Source: CAZIDL01 sp964537825 (GTDB lineage: Bacteria > Bacteroidota > Bacteroidia > Flavobacteriales_D > CAYVSK01). Taken from it: DNA of 58,881 bases. The translations under genes and the position numbers were made by a program. The notes below the pieces were generated by a model. It was not told the DNA's origin. It saw nothing but the letters and a program-made list of their open reading frames with translations, and made no database searches. The DNA is taken from contig CAZIDL010000006.1 in NCBI GenBank assembly GCA_964537825.1, positions 1 through 58,881 of the forward strand. The letters run 5' to 3'. This document shows, piece after piece, positions 40,224 through 48,682 of the stretch; the stretch's first letter is position 1; the number at the start of each line of letters is the position of its first letter.

Positions 40224-41501
40224 ATGGAACGAAGCAGCGTACCTAAGTGCCTTGCTCTTCTGCTTTTCTTGTTCATCCTTAGCTCCGGGGTGAAGGGAGC
40301 TCGCCTCCTTATCCCCATGGATCAGGGTCAGAAGGATCATCTTAAATCCTATGGGGTCGCTTATTGGGTGCTCCAGAGCGGTGTCGAGGTGGAATGGCTT
40401 CTGAATTACCGAGGGGGTAGTTTCATGATGAAGAACATCGAACGGATCCAGGAAGAATGCCGGGTACGGGGAGTGAGTTTCGAAGTGGTACCGGATGCAA
40501 AAGTGTCCGCCATCAAACAGAAGATCGCGGATCCCGAGGTCAACAAAAAGGTGGTGAAGTTGCAGAAGGTTCCGGAACTCGCCGTTTATTCCCCGAAGAC
40601 CAAGGACCCCTGGGATGATGCTGTTACGCTGGCCCTTACTTATGCGGAGATCCCTTACGATGTTGTTTATGACAAGGAGGTGATGAAGGGCGAACTCCAC
40701 AAATACGATTGGCTCCATCTTCACCATGAGGATTTTACGGGGCAATTCGGCAAGTTCTACCGCAATTACAAGCACACCTCCTGGTACAAAAAGAAAGTGA
40801 AGCGGAACCGGAAAATGGCGAAAGACCTGGGTTTTAGTAAGGTATCTGAACTGAAGCTCGGTGTAGCCTTGAAGATACGCGAGTACACGGCCGGAGGGGG
40901 CTTCCTTTTTACCATGTGCTCTGGGACGGATACTTACGACATCGCCCTTTCAGCTCACAAGACCGATATCTGCAAAAAGATGTTCGACGGAGATCCGGCG
41001 GACCCGGCGGCCCGCTCCAAGATCGATCACAGCAAAACGATCGCTTTTGAGGGCTTCAAGATCAACATGGACCCGATGCAGTACGAGTTCTCCTCGATCG
41101 ATGCCAGTCAGGAACACGATCGGCTCCCCAAATCGCAGGACAAGTTCACTTTGTTCGAGTTCTCCGCCAAGTGGGACATCGTTCCGACCATCCTCACCCA
41201 GAACCATACGGATGTAGTGGACGGTTTTATGGGCCAGACCACGGCTTTCAAGAAGAAATACATCAAGCCGGATGTCCTTATCATGGGTGAGACGAAGTCG
41301 GTCAGCTCTGCGAAGTACATCCACGGCACCCTTGGTAAAGGACAGTGGACCTTTTACGGGGGACATGACCCGGAAGATTACAAGCATTACGTCGGCGACC
41401 CACCCACCGATCTTGAACTCCATCCGAATTCACCGGGTTATCGCTTGATCCTCAACAACATTCTCTTCCCCGCTGCCAAGAAGAAAGAGCGGAAGACCTG
41501 A
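40224..41501 (+). CDS. Conserved secreted protein (database label asparagine synthetase B)
   Basis: 425 residues. A signal peptide ends near residue 25 (SGVKGARL). The body has ARLLIPMDQGQKDHLKSYGVAYWVLQ, VEWLLNYRGGSFM, a KTKDPWDDAVTLALTYAEIPYDVVYD segment and FTMCSGTDTYDIALS. I recall this family being labelled asparagine synthetase B in Bacteroidota genomes, but nothing here resembles an amidotransferase with N-terminal Cys or a PP-loop, and the protein is exported. The fold looks like a class I glutamine-amidotransferase-like alpha/beta domain. I regard the function as unknown. Confidence 0.7.
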   Translation: MERSSVPKCLALLLFLFILSSGVKGARLLIPMDQGQKDHLKSYGVAYWVLQSGVEVEWLLNYRGGSFMMKNIERIQEECRVRGVSFEVVPDAKVSAIKQKIADPEVNKKVVKLQKVPELAVYSPKTKDPWDDAVTLALTYAEIPYDVVYDKEVMKGELHKYDWLHLHHEDFTGQFGKFYRNYKHTSWYKKKVKRNRKMAKDLGFSKVSELKLGVALKIREYTAGGGFLFTMCSGTDTYDIALSAHKTDICKKMFDGDPADPAARSKIDHSKTIAFEGFKINMDPMQYEFSSIDASQEHDRLPKSQDKFTLFEFSAKWDIVPTILTQNHTDVVDGFMGQTTAFKKKYIKPDVLIMGETKSVSSAKYIHGTLGKGQWTFYGGHDPEDYKHYVGDPPTDLELHPNSPGYRLILNNILFPAAKKKERKT

Positions 41502-41513
41502 AACGCTCCCGCT

Positions 41514-41534
41514 GATCCTCCTTATAAGAGGATC
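41514..41534. promoter_or_regulatory. Inverted repeat next to the AI-2E permease promoter
   Basis: GATCCTC (41514-41520), loop CTTATAA, GAGGATC (41528-41534), ending two bases before the -7 element. It could be an operator or an attenuating hairpin for the upstream gene; no T-run is present. Confidence 0.35.
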
Positions 41535-41536
41535 CT

Positions 41537-41544
41537 TACATTTG
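41537..41544 (+). promoter_or_regulatory. -7 promoter element for the AI-2E permease
   Basis: TACATTTG matches TAnnTTTG and lies 19 bases before the TTG start codon at 41564. Confidence 0.45.
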
Positions 41545-41563
41545 GATCAAAGTCACGCCTCTT

Positions 41564-42661
41564 TTGCAGCGCAGCACCAAATTCTGGTCCGCGGTCATCG
41601 GCATCGTTCTTCTGTTAGCGATCCTTTGGTACCTGCGTACCATCCTCTATTACATTATGATCGCGGCCGTTCTCTCTTTTATAGGCCGTCCGCTGGTAGA
41701 ATGGATGCAGCGGGTGCGGATCAAAGGACGACCGATCCCCAATGCGCTCGGCGCTTTCATCGTTCTCCTTATATACATGGCCGCTATAGCAGGCTTTATC
41801 AGCCTGTTCGTGCCCCTTGTGGCAGAGGAGATACGTATCCTTAGTTCCATTAGGGTAGAAGAGGTCGTTTCGAGTCTTCGGGCCCCGATCGAAGAGGTGG
41901 AGGCTTGGATGGAAAAGAGCGGACTTGCCCCTCCGGAGGGAATGGACCTGGTGAGCCGCATACGGGATCAATTGGCGGGAGCTTTGCATATTCAGGATCT
42001 GCCAAGCCTCGTGACCTCCTTTTTTGGAAAGTTGGGAGGAATATTCATCACGTTCTTTTCGATCTTCTTCATCACCTTTTTCTTCCTTAAGGAGGAACGA
42101 CTGCTCTATACGATGGTGATGAGCGTGACACCTTCCGATCAGGTGGAGAATATGGACAACGTGCTCAATAACACGAAGCGGTTGCTCAGCCGCTATTTCA
42201 TCGGTATCCTGATCCAGGTGATCGTCATCACCACTATCGCTTCGATCGGGCTTAGCCTGATCGGCATCGATAATCCGGTGGTCATCGGTTTTATCGCTGG
42301 TATCATGAACATCGTTCCTTATCTCGGTCCCATCATCGGGGCTTCGGTCGGAGTGACGGTAGGGGTGACCACTAACCTTCACCTTTCTTTTTACAGCGAG
42401 ATGGTCCCGATGATCGGCCAGATCCTGCTCGTTTTTGTGATCGTCCAGTTAGTGGACAATTTCCTGCTCCAGCCGATCATCTTCTCCACGAGCGCCATGG
42501 CTCACCCTTTGGAGGTTTTTCTCGTAGTCCTTATCGGGGCGAACATTGCTGGTATCGCGGGAATGGTACTGGCCATTCCTGGCTATACGTTCATCCGTAT
42601 CGTCGCCAAGGAATTCCTGTACGAGTTCCGTATCGTACAGCGGCTCACCAAGGGGCTTTAG
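41564..42661 (+). CDS. AI-2E family (PerM/YdiK) membrane transporter
   Basis: 365 residues with about eight helices. Characteristic parts are the N-terminal pair of helices, a periplasmic segment (EEIRILSSIRVEEVVSSLRAPIEEVEAWM) and the C-terminal NIVPYLGPIIGASVGV and VDNFLLQPIIFSTSAMAHPL. Members export small molecules or act as Na+/H+ antiporters; substrate is unknown. The start is a TTG, the only usable codon after the promoter that still includes the first helix. The stop codon overlaps that of cdsA by four bases (convergent). Confidence 0.88.
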   Translation: MQRSTKFWSAVIGIVLLLAILWYLRTILYYIMIAAVLSFIGRPLVEWMQRVRIKGRPIPNALGAFIVLLIYMAAIAGFISLFVPLVAEEIRILSSIRVEEVVSSLRAPIEEVEAWMEKSGLAPPEGMDLVSRIRDQLAGALHIQDLPSLVTSFFGKLGGIFITFFSIFFITFFFLKEERLLYTMVMSVTPSDQVENMDNVLNNTKRLLSRYFIGILIQVIVITTIASIGLSLIGIDNPVVIGFIAGIMNIVPYLGPIIGASVGVTVGVTTNLHLSFYSEMVPMIGQILLVFVIVQLVDNFLLQPIIFSTSAMAHPLEVFLVVLIGANIAGIAGMVLAIPGYTFIRIVAKEFLYEFRIVQRLTKGL

Positions 42662-43482
42662 CTCCCGAACAGTTCGAGCAGGATGAAAAATGCGGGGGTG
42701 CTCATCAAGAGCGCATCAAAGCGGTCCAAGACCCCCCCGTGACCTGGAAAGAGCTGTCCGGTGTCCTTTACGTCCACCGATCGTTTGAGGAGGGAGATGC
42801 TCAGATCGCCCAGGGTCCCAAGAACGATCACGGCGACCGGAAAAGCGATCCATAGCAAGGTCGGGGATGCGGATCCCGCCCATCCGGGTAGCTGATAAGC
42901 CAGAAAAAGACTGCAAAGGAAGCAGAGGAGGGCTCCTGAAGCACTCCCTTCCCAAGTTTTTCCAGGGGATATGCGGGGCCATAGTTTCGTCTTTCCTAGC
43001 AGTTTTCCAAAGGAATATGCCGCAGCATCGTGCACCCAGATCAGGATCAGGCCGGCTAGTAGAATGTAAGGCCCTCCTGCGTCGTGTTCCCGGATGAGAA
43101 GGACCGTTCCGAAGGCAGTTCCGAAGAAGAGGGGGCCGAAGAGGCTCACGGCAGCTCGTTGAAAGGGAGCTGTTCGCTTTTTCGGGAGCTCCCAGATGAT
43201 AAGGAGCGGAATGAGCAAAGGGAGCCCCTCTAATAGAAGGGAGCGATCCCATAGGCTCCAAAGCCCTATTGCTGTATAACTCATGATCCCGGCGAGAAAT
43301 GCCGGGGCAGGGGTTGGGGGTGTTCCTTGCCCTTTTCGCAGCATTTGGACGTATTCGTGGCAGGCTAAAAGGAGGAAAATGAAGAAAAGCCCTGCAGTCG
43401 CATATCGATGCCAAAGGACCGCTCCAACGAGGATGACCACGAAACCCAACGAAGTTCCGGTCCGGATGAGGAGCTCCTTCAC
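42658..43482 (-). CDS. cdsA: Phosphatidate cytidylyltransferase
   Basis: 274 residues, multiple helices. The CdsA signature is near the end: HDAAAYSFGKLLGKTKLWPRISPGKTWEGS...LGDLSISLLKRSVDVKDTGQLFPGHGGVLDRFD (metal-binding Asp residues). It makes CDP-diacylglycerol at the inner membrane for phospholipid synthesis. It is the last gene of the rsfS-ftsH-DUF2007-cdsA run on this strand, starting inside the end of the DUF2007 gene. Confidence 0.95.
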   Translation of the reverse strand: MKELLIRTGTSLGFVVILVGAVLWHRYATAGLFFIFLLLACHEYVQMLRKGQGTPPTPAPAFLAGIMSYTAIGLWSLWDRSLLLEGLPLLIPLLIIWELPKKRTAPFQRAAVSLFGPLFFGTAFGTVLLIREHDAGGPYILLAGLILIWVHDAAAYSFGKLLGKTKLWPRISPGKTWEGSASGALLCFLCSLFLAYQLPGWAGSASPTLLWIAFPVAVIVLGTLGDLSISLLKRSVDVKDTGQLFPGHGGVLDRFDALLMSTPAFFILLELFGS

Positions 43483-43688
43483 TCTTCCTGGCTTTTCTTG
43501 ATCAGGTTCCGGGCCTTCATGGCATCATCTCGTTCCACGTAAAGGTGGACTTCTCCGATCGAGGTATAGAAGGTGTCCTGCTGATCCAAGAGGACGGCCT
43601 GTATCCCGTGTTCGATCAGCAAGGACTTCAGGAATTGAACGCGGAATCGGTTCGTGGAGCTATGGACCTTCACCCAATCCGCTTCCAT
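43479..43688 (-). CDS. DUF2007 small protein
   Basis: 69 residues. The DUF2007 core is visible: VKVHSSTNRFRVQFLKSLLIEHGIQAVLLDQQ followed by GEVHLYVERDDAMKARNLI, a small beta-alpha-beta fold of putative signalling type. It overlaps ftsH by 29 bases at its 5' end and cdsA by four bases at its 3' end, so its translation is coupled to both. Function unknown. Confidence 0.85.
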   Translation of the reverse strand: MEADWVKVHSSTNRFRVQFLKSLLIEHGIQAVLLDQQDTFYTSIGEVHLYVERDDAMKARNLIKKSQEE

Positions 43689-45735
43689 ATTGGGATCGTT
43701 CCGTAGAGGATCTGCTTTCTTCCTCCCTCACCTCTCTTCCGTTGGATGTTCCATCTTCATCCTTTCCGTTCCCTTTTTCCGGGGCCTCCCCTTCTTCATC
43801 ATGTTCCTGACTCCCGTTCTTTTTGCCGAACGCCTGCTCGAGATCCTCTTTGAAAATGACCTCTTCGTCGAGCAATTTTTCGGCCAGTTGGGTCAGGTTC
43901 TCCTTGTTATCATCGATGATCTTTTTGGCACGCGCGTAAGTCGCTTCGATGATGCGGTCCGCCTCTTCATCGATCTCTCTTGCTGTCTTGTCGGAGTAGG
44001 GCTTCGTGAAGCGGTTCTCTCCGCCGTCGGCATCGTAATAGCTGCGGTTCCCGATCTTATCGCTCAGGCCGTAGACCGAGACCATAGCGTAAGCTTGTTT
44101 GGTCACTTTTTCAAGGTCGTTCAGAGCACCGGTCGAGCACTGCCCGAAGATCACGTCCTCGGCTGCTCTGCCTCCTAGTGCAGCACAAAGCTCGTCCAGT
44201 ATCTGTGCTTCGGTGGTGATCTGCCTTTCTTCCGGAAGGTACCATGCTGCTCCGAGCGTTTCCCCTCGGGGCACAACGCTCACCTTAACGAGAGGGGATG
44301 CGTGTTCCACAAGCCAACTTACCACAGCATGTCCGGCTTCATGGTAAGCGATGACCTTCTTCTCCTTCGGGGAAATGATCTTGTTCTTCTTTTCCAGGCC
44401 AGCGATCACACGATCCACCGCATTGGAGAAATCGCTCGCATCGATCCGCTTCTTCTTGTTCCGGGCCGCGGTCAGGGCTGCTTCATTGCAGATATTGGCG
44501 ATGTCCGCTCCTGAAAAGCCAGGGGTCTGCCGGGCAAGGTGTTCAACATCCACGTTATCGTCCACCTGTAGTTTGGTCAAATGGACCTCGAGGATCTCCT
44601 TGCGTTCGTTCAGGTCCGGCATATCGACCGATATGCGGCGGTCGAAGCGGCCGGGCCTGAGAAGTGCATGATCGAGCACTTCAGGGCGGTTGGTCGCTCC
44701 CATGAGGATGATGCCGCTGTTCGTATCGAAGCCGTCCATCTCGGAAAGGAGTTGGTTGAGCGTGTTCTCCCGTTCATCGTTCCCACCCATCTGAGGGGCA
44801 CGATTCCGGGCTCTTCCAATGGCATCGATCTCGTCGATGAAGATGATGGCCGGAGCTTTTTCTTTTGCTTGTTTGAAGAGGTCCCGTACGCGCGATGCTC
44901 CAACGCCCACGAACATTTCGACGAAATCCGAACCGGATATGGAGAAGAAGGGAACGTTGGCTTCACCAGCCACCGCCTTGGCCAATAGGGTCTTTCCGGT
45001 ACCCGGTTGGCCGATCAGGAGGGCTCCTTTGGGGATCTCTGCCCCGAGCTCGGTATATTTCTTGGGATGCTTGAGGAAATCGACGATCTCCTGGATCTCC
45101 TCCTTGGCCTCTGCGGACCCTGCCACATCCTTAAAGCTGACTTCCGGGCTTTCATCCTTTTCAAAGACCTTGGCCTTGGATTTGCCGATGTTGAAGAGTT
45201 GGCCGCCTCCCCCGGATTGATTGCTGAGCCGTCGCATCAAAAAGATCCAAAGCCCCACCATCAGTCCGATGGGTATCAGCCATTGGAGCAATTGTCCTCC
45301 CCAATTGCTCCGCCGTTCCCATTCCACCTCCATGCTCGCCTCTTTCTGAATATCCTCTAGTTTGGCCTGAAAGGCTTCGGAAGGACCGATGTTGAATCGA
45401 TAGTGGGGACCGCTAGTGGCTTTGCTACCGAAAAGAGGTGCATCTATTTTCTTGTCGTGAGGTTCTTTCCCGAGGGCTTCTTTCTTGATATGGACGAGGG
45501 CGTTCTGCTCGTTCTGGATCACGATTCGCTCCACATCACCGTTCCGTGCCATCTTTTCGAACTCGCGCGGGGTGATCCGCGTTCCACCACCTTGCCAATC
45601 CAAGAGGCTGACCCCTAGTAAAATAACGATGATAAGGGCGTATATCCAATAGAAGTTGAAGGGCAGTTCGTTCTTCTTCCCGGGCCCTTTTTCTTCCTTA
45701 TCGGATCCTTGATTCTGTTCGGGCTGTTCGGACAT
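43660..45735 (-). CDS. ftsH: ATP-dependent zinc metalloprotease FtsH
   Basis: 691 residues. Two N-terminal helices (YWIYALIIVILLGVSLL and LLQWLIPIGLMVGLWIFLM) flank a periplasmic domain, then the AAA domain with Walker A GQPGTGKTLLAKA, Walker B IIFIDEIDAIG and the second region of homology, then the zinc site HEAGH near residue 437 (AYHEAGHAVVSW). It degrades membrane and unfolded proteins. The acidic, serine-rich C-terminal tail of about 50 residues is longer than in E. coli. Confidence 0.97.
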   Translation of the reverse strand: MSEQPEQNQGSDKEEKGPGKKNELPFNFYWIYALIIVILLGVSLLDWQGGGTRITPREFEKMARNGDVERIVIQNEQNALVHIKKEALGKEPHDKKIDAPLFGSKATSGPHYRFNIGPSEAFQAKLEDIQKEASMEVEWERRSNWGGQLLQWLIPIGLMVGLWIFLMRRLSNQSGGGGQLFNIGKSKAKVFEKDESPEVSFKDVAGSAEAKEEIQEIVDFLKHPKKYTELGAEIPKGALLIGQPGTGKTLLAKAVAGEANVPFFSISGSDFVEMFVGVGASRVRDLFKQAKEKAPAIIFIDEIDAIGRARNRAPQMGGNDERENTLNQLLSEMDGFDTNSGIILMGATNRPEVLDHALLRPGRFDRRISVDMPDLNERKEILEVHLTKLQVDDNVDVEHLARQTPGFSGADIANICNEAALTAARNKKKRIDASDFSNAVDRVIAGLEKKNKIISPKEKKVIAYHEAGHAVVSWLVEHASPLVKVSVVPRGETLGAAWYLPEERQITTEAQILDELCAALGGRAAEDVIFGQCSTGALNDLEKVTKQAYAMVSVYGLSDKIGNRSYYDADGGENRFTKPYSDKTAREIDEEADRIIEATYARAKKIIDDNKENLTQLAEKLLDEEVIFKEDLEQAFGKKNGSQEHDEEGEAPEKGNGKDEDGTSNGREVREEESRSSTERSQYGSGLGEGP

Positions 45736-45781
45736 GCTCTTTTCGCGTCGTGAGAAGGAGGAGGGGGTGGGTCGAAGAGCT

Positions 45782-46159
45782 TCAGACCTGATAGGCGATC
45801 TCTTCGACCTTGGCGTCCGCCCAAAGTCCTTCTAGGTCATAAAAATCCCGCGTATCGCGGTAAAAGATGTGTACAACTACATTCGCATAATCCAGCAAGA
45901 ACCACTTAGAATCATCCTTGCCTTCGATGTGCCAAGGGGTTTCGTTCACTTCGCTGCGGGTTTGTTCCTCCACTGCTCGGGCTATGGCCTCTACTTGAGT
46001 GTCGGAATTCCCGTGACAGATCACGAAAAGATCGCAAACGGCATGAGGGAGTTCGCGAAGGTCGATCCGAACGATCCGTTCTGCTTTCCGCTCCTGCATT
46101 CCTCGGATCACAGCATCGGCTAGTTCCGATGAGGTGACCTGAGACCGTTCATGCTTCAT
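45782..46159 (-). CDS. rsfS: Ribosome silencing factor RsfS
   Basis: 125 residues of the Iojap family: AVCDLFVICHGNSDTQVEAIARAVEEQTR, WHIEGKDDSKWFLLDYANVVVHIFYRDTRDFYDLEGLW. It binds ribosomal protein L14 and blocks subunit joining when nutrients are limiting. A -7 element is at 46194-46187. ftsH starts 46 bases further on, so both likely form an operon, a gene order common in Bacteroidota. Confidence 0.95.
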   Translation of the reverse strand: MKHERSQVTSSELADAVIRGMQERKAERIVRIDLRELPHAVCDLFVICHGNSDTQVEAIARAVEEQTRSEVNETPWHIEGKDDSKWFLLDYANVVVHIFYRDTRDFYDLEGLWADAKVEEIAYQV

Positions 46160-46186
46160 TCACAACCTTCTTTTTCCATCATTTCC

Positions 46187-46194
46187 CAAAAGTA
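46187..46194 (-). promoter_or_regulatory. -7 promoter element for the rsfS-ftsH operon
   Basis: The minus strand reads TACTTTTG, matching TAnnTTTG, 27 bases before the rsfS ATG at 46159. Confidence 0.5.
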
Positions 46195-46244
46195 ATGAAC
46201 TTTGGGTGGACCCCTTGATATGGGGATCCTGCTGAAGGGTCGTT

Positions 46245-47012
46245 ATGCGTACTTTTTCGATCGGCCGGGACCTTGAGCGCTTCGAACGTTTGGATTCGAC
46301 GAACGCGGAGATGCTCCGGCGCCTTAAGGAGGAAGCTTTGCCGGAAGGGAAATTGATCTTGGCCGATCAACAGCTCCAGGGAAAGGGACAACGGGGTGCC
46401 GCTTGGGAGAGTGAAGAGGGAAAGGACCTGACCTTCAGCGTTCTTTTACGTCCGAAGCAGCTTTTCCCGGAAGAGCAGTTCGACCTGAGCCGGGCTGTAA
46501 CGCTCGGTATCGCAGAGGCGGTGATGTACTTGCATCCGGCAAGTAACGATAAGATCCGGATCAAATGGCCCAATGATATCCTTCTGGACGGAGAGAAGCT
46601 TGCGGGGGTTCTGATCGAGAACAGTGTACAAGGTGGACGGATCGTCAATGCGGTCGTAGGGATCGGTTTCGATCTGAAACGAACGGATCGGGAAGAGTGG
46701 ATCGGGCATACCAGTCTGGAGAGTGCGACCGGCCTTTCGGTCGGTCGTGAAGATATGCTCGAGCGCTTATGCAAAAGCCTGGAGCGACGTTACTTCCAAT
46801 TGAACGAAGGGGATCTGAAAGGGATCCGGGAGAACTTCAATGAGCGCTGTTACCTTTTAGGCGATTGGGCTCATTTCACAAATGAGGAAGGGGATCTGAT
46901 CGCCCGGATAAGGGAGGTGGATCCGAGCGGTCGTTTGGTGCTCGAAGGCAAGAACGGGGAAGAGCTCCGCTATAGCGTTAAGGAGCTTCGTTTCCGAGGT
47001 CCAGCTCTTTGA
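46245..47012 (+). CDS. birA: Biotin--[acetyl-CoA carboxylase] ligase
   Basis: 255 residues. The biotin-binding GKGQRGAAWES and KWPNDILLDGEKLAGVLIEN segments and the C-terminal beta-barrel are present. It lacks the N-terminal DNA-binding domain of the E. coli enzyme, so it should not act as a repressor. It activates biotin to biotinyl-AMP and attaches it to AccB and other carboxylases. It is convergent with the SRPBCC gene and overlaps it by 35 bases. Confidence 0.93.
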   Translation: MRTFSIGRDLERFERLDSTNAEMLRRLKEEALPEGKLILADQQLQGKGQRGAAWESEEGKDLTFSVLLRPKQLFPEEQFDLSRAVTLGIAEAVMYLHPASNDKIRIKWPNDILLDGEKLAGVLIENSVQGGRIVNAVVGIGFDLKRTDREEWIGHTSLESATGLSVGREDMLERLCKSLERRYFQLNEGDLKGIRENFNERCYLLGDWAHFTNEEGDLIARIREVDPSGRLVLEGKNGEELRYSVKELRFRGPAL

Positions 47013-47394
47013 TGCTGGCTGCCATGTGGTCGAAGAGCCGATTCAAGGGATCGCTCGCCATCTTTTCGAGGAACGGGTTGAGCTCGGCTTCGCAGATCAC
47101 CTGGCATTCCGTGCCTTCTTCCAGATCGCTGAGGTGGACCGATAGCGTAAAAGGGAACGGGGCTTCTTCTCCTGAGCGATGCTGGATCTGTTCGTACGGA
47201 ACGCATTCAACAAGGTGAAGATCGAGCTTGGTAAGTCCACGAATGCGGAAAGAACAATGTTCATCGTCGGCCACCCAGTCCTCGATCCGGTCTTGCGGCA
47301 GAAGCTCGTAGAGGTTCCTCGGATCCTTCAGGAATGCGTAGGTCTGATAGGTGTTGGCCTGGACCTGCACCTTTTGACTCTCGAAACGGCTCAT
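46978..47394 (-). CDS. SRPBCC/START-like lipid-binding-fold protein
   Basis: 138 residues. MSRFESQKVQVQANTYQTYAFLKDPRNLYELLP begins a helix-grip fold with VSVHLSDLEEGTECQVICEAELNPFLEKM-type beta-hairpins and a C-terminal long helix. Such proteins bind hydrophobic ligands; no ligand is known. The ATG overlaps the pyrE stop (ATGA), so it is coupled to pyrE, a combination I have seen as recurrent in Bacteroidota. The alternative longer start mirrors pyrE. Confidence 0.8.
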   Translation of the reverse strand: MSRFESQKVQVQANTYQTYAFLKDPRNLYELLPQDRIEDWVADDEHCSFRIRGLTKLDLHLVECVPYEQIQHRSGEEAPFPFTLSVHLSDLEEGTECQVICEAELNPFLEKMASDPLNRLFDHMAASIKELDLGNEAP

Positions 47395-48047
47395 ACGGTC
47401 CCTGTTTGCTTTCCCCATTCCTTCGGATCCAGCTTCCAATCCTCGAGGACCTTCAGGTCCTTTTGAGGGATAAAACCATGGTCGGAGGCCTTTTGTATGA
47501 GCGAAGAATAGTCCGTAAGGACGCTGTAACGGCAGGAAGCCTCCTTGAAACGTTCTCCGGCTTCTTCGAAGCCATAACTGAAGATAGCGATGAGCCCTTT
47601 GACCCGGAAGCCTTCGCTCCTCAACCTTTCTACAGCATTGATGCTGCTTGATCCTGTGGATATAAGGTCCTCGATCACCACTACTGCTGCTCCATCTTCA
47701 AGTGCTCCCTCGATCGTGTTCTCCTTGCCGTGGCTTTTCGGTTCACCCCGTACATAAGCGAAAGGAAGCCCGAGTTCCTGGGCCACCAGGGACCCGATAC
47801 CGATCCCTCCTGTTGCGACCCCAACGATGGCATCCGGACTGCCGGGGTCCTCTCGCACACGTTCGCTCAGTTGCTGCCGGATATAGGTGCGGATCCGTGG
47901 ATAGGAAAGGATCCGGCGATTGTCACAATAGATAGGGCTCAAAAGGCCTGAACTCCAACGAAAGGGGGATTGCGGGGATAGTTCCACCGCTTTGATCTGC
48001 AGGAGGAATTCTGCTACCTTTGCGGCGGTATCATCAGCCATCTTCAT
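47391..48047 (-). CDS. pyrE: Orotate phosphoribosyltransferase
   Basis: 218 residues. PRPP-binding motif VVVIEDLISTGSSS near residue 122, substrate part SGLLSPIYCDNRRILS and the flexible loop RGEPKSHGKENTIEGAL. It transfers orotate to PRPP in pyrimidine synthesis. The start may be ATG 48047 or ATG 48041, as the -7 element ends only five bases before 48047. The NUDIX gene starts eight bases away on the other strand. Confidence 0.96.
   Translation of the reverse strand: MKMADDTAAKVAEFLLQIKAVELSPQSPFRWSSGLLSPIYCDNRRILSYPRIRTYIRQQLSERVREDPGSPDAIVGVATGGIGIGSLVAQELGLPFAYVRGEPKSHGKENTIEGALEDGAAVVVIEDLISTGSSSINAVERLRSEGFRVKGLIAIFSYGFEEAGERFKEASCRYSVLTDYSSLIQKASDHGFIPQKDLKVLEDWKLDPKEWGKQTGTV
48015..48022 (+). 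promoter_or_regulatory. -7 promoter element for the NUDIX gene, inside pyrE
   Basis: TACCTTTG lies within the first codons of pyrE (reverse orientation), 33 bases before the NUDIX ATG at 48056. Confidence 0.4.
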
Positions 48048-48052
48048 AGGTT

Positions 48053-48060
48053 CAAATGTA
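48053..48060 (-). promoter_or_regulatory. -7 promoter element for pyrE, overlapping the NUDIX start codon
   Basis: The minus strand reads TACATTTG. On the plus strand the same bases CAAATGTA contain the NUDIX ATG (48056-48058). It ends five bases before the pyrE ATG, implying a leaderless pyrE mRNA. Confidence 0.5.
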
Positions 48061-48682
48061 TAAAGTTTTCCTCTTCAATAAAGCGCTGCTCTTCGTATCT
48101 CCCGAGGAATTCGCTGCTTTTGAGGAGCCTGTTCCCCACTTCAGGTTCAGCGATCAGGCCGACTTGCTCCATCGCTACCGGCGCTTGGTCCAGAACGGGA
48201 ACGAACATGAAATGCTCTGCGTGGTGGCTGAGGATCCTTACAAGGTCTGGAAGCTCTTTGCGAGCGGTTTTCGGAATGTGGAAGCAGCAGGAGGGGTGGT
48301 TATGGACCCGTACGGGCTCGCGCTCTTTATTTACCGCCACAATCGCTGGGATCTTCCAAAAGGCAAGATCGAAGAGGGAGAAAGGACCGCTGAAGCTGCT
48401 GAACGAGAAGTTGAAGAAGAATGTGGGATCGAGGTGGACCATGTTGAGGAGCATTTGACGGATAGTTACCACCTCTATCAGGATCGGGGGATCGAATTCC
48501 TCAAGAAGACCAGTTGGTATTTGATGCGCGTGGATAATCCCCGTACACCTGAGCCACAGACCGAAGAAGGGATCAGCATGGTGGAGTGGAGATCATTGGA
48601 TGATTGGGAGAACATGAAGGGGAACAGCTTCGCATCGATCGTAGAAGTTATGGAGGTGGCTGCTTCTCGTGAATTTCAGTGA
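48056..48682 (+). CDS. NUDIX hydrolase
   Basis: 208 residues. The Nudix box GKIEEGERTAEAAEREVEEE...GI (Gx5Ex7REUxEExGU) is complete near residue 100-122. An N-terminal extension of about 70 residues (MYKVFLFNKALLFVSPEEF) is typical of a Bacteroidota subfamily next to pyrE. It should cleave a nucleoside diphosphate linked to a variable group; which one is unknown. The 3' end overlaps the thioredoxin-like gene by seven bases (convergent). Confidence 0.92.
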   Translation: MYKVFLFNKALLFVSPEEFAAFEEPVPHFRFSDQADLLHRYRRLVQNGNEHEMLCVVAEDPYKVWKLFASGFRNVEAAGGVVMDPYGLALFIYRHNRWDLPKGKIEEGERTAEAAEREVEEECGIEVDHVEEHLTDSYHLYQDRGIEFLKKTSWYLMRVDNPRTPEPQTEEGISMVEWRSLDDWENMKGNSFASIVEVMEVAASREFQ

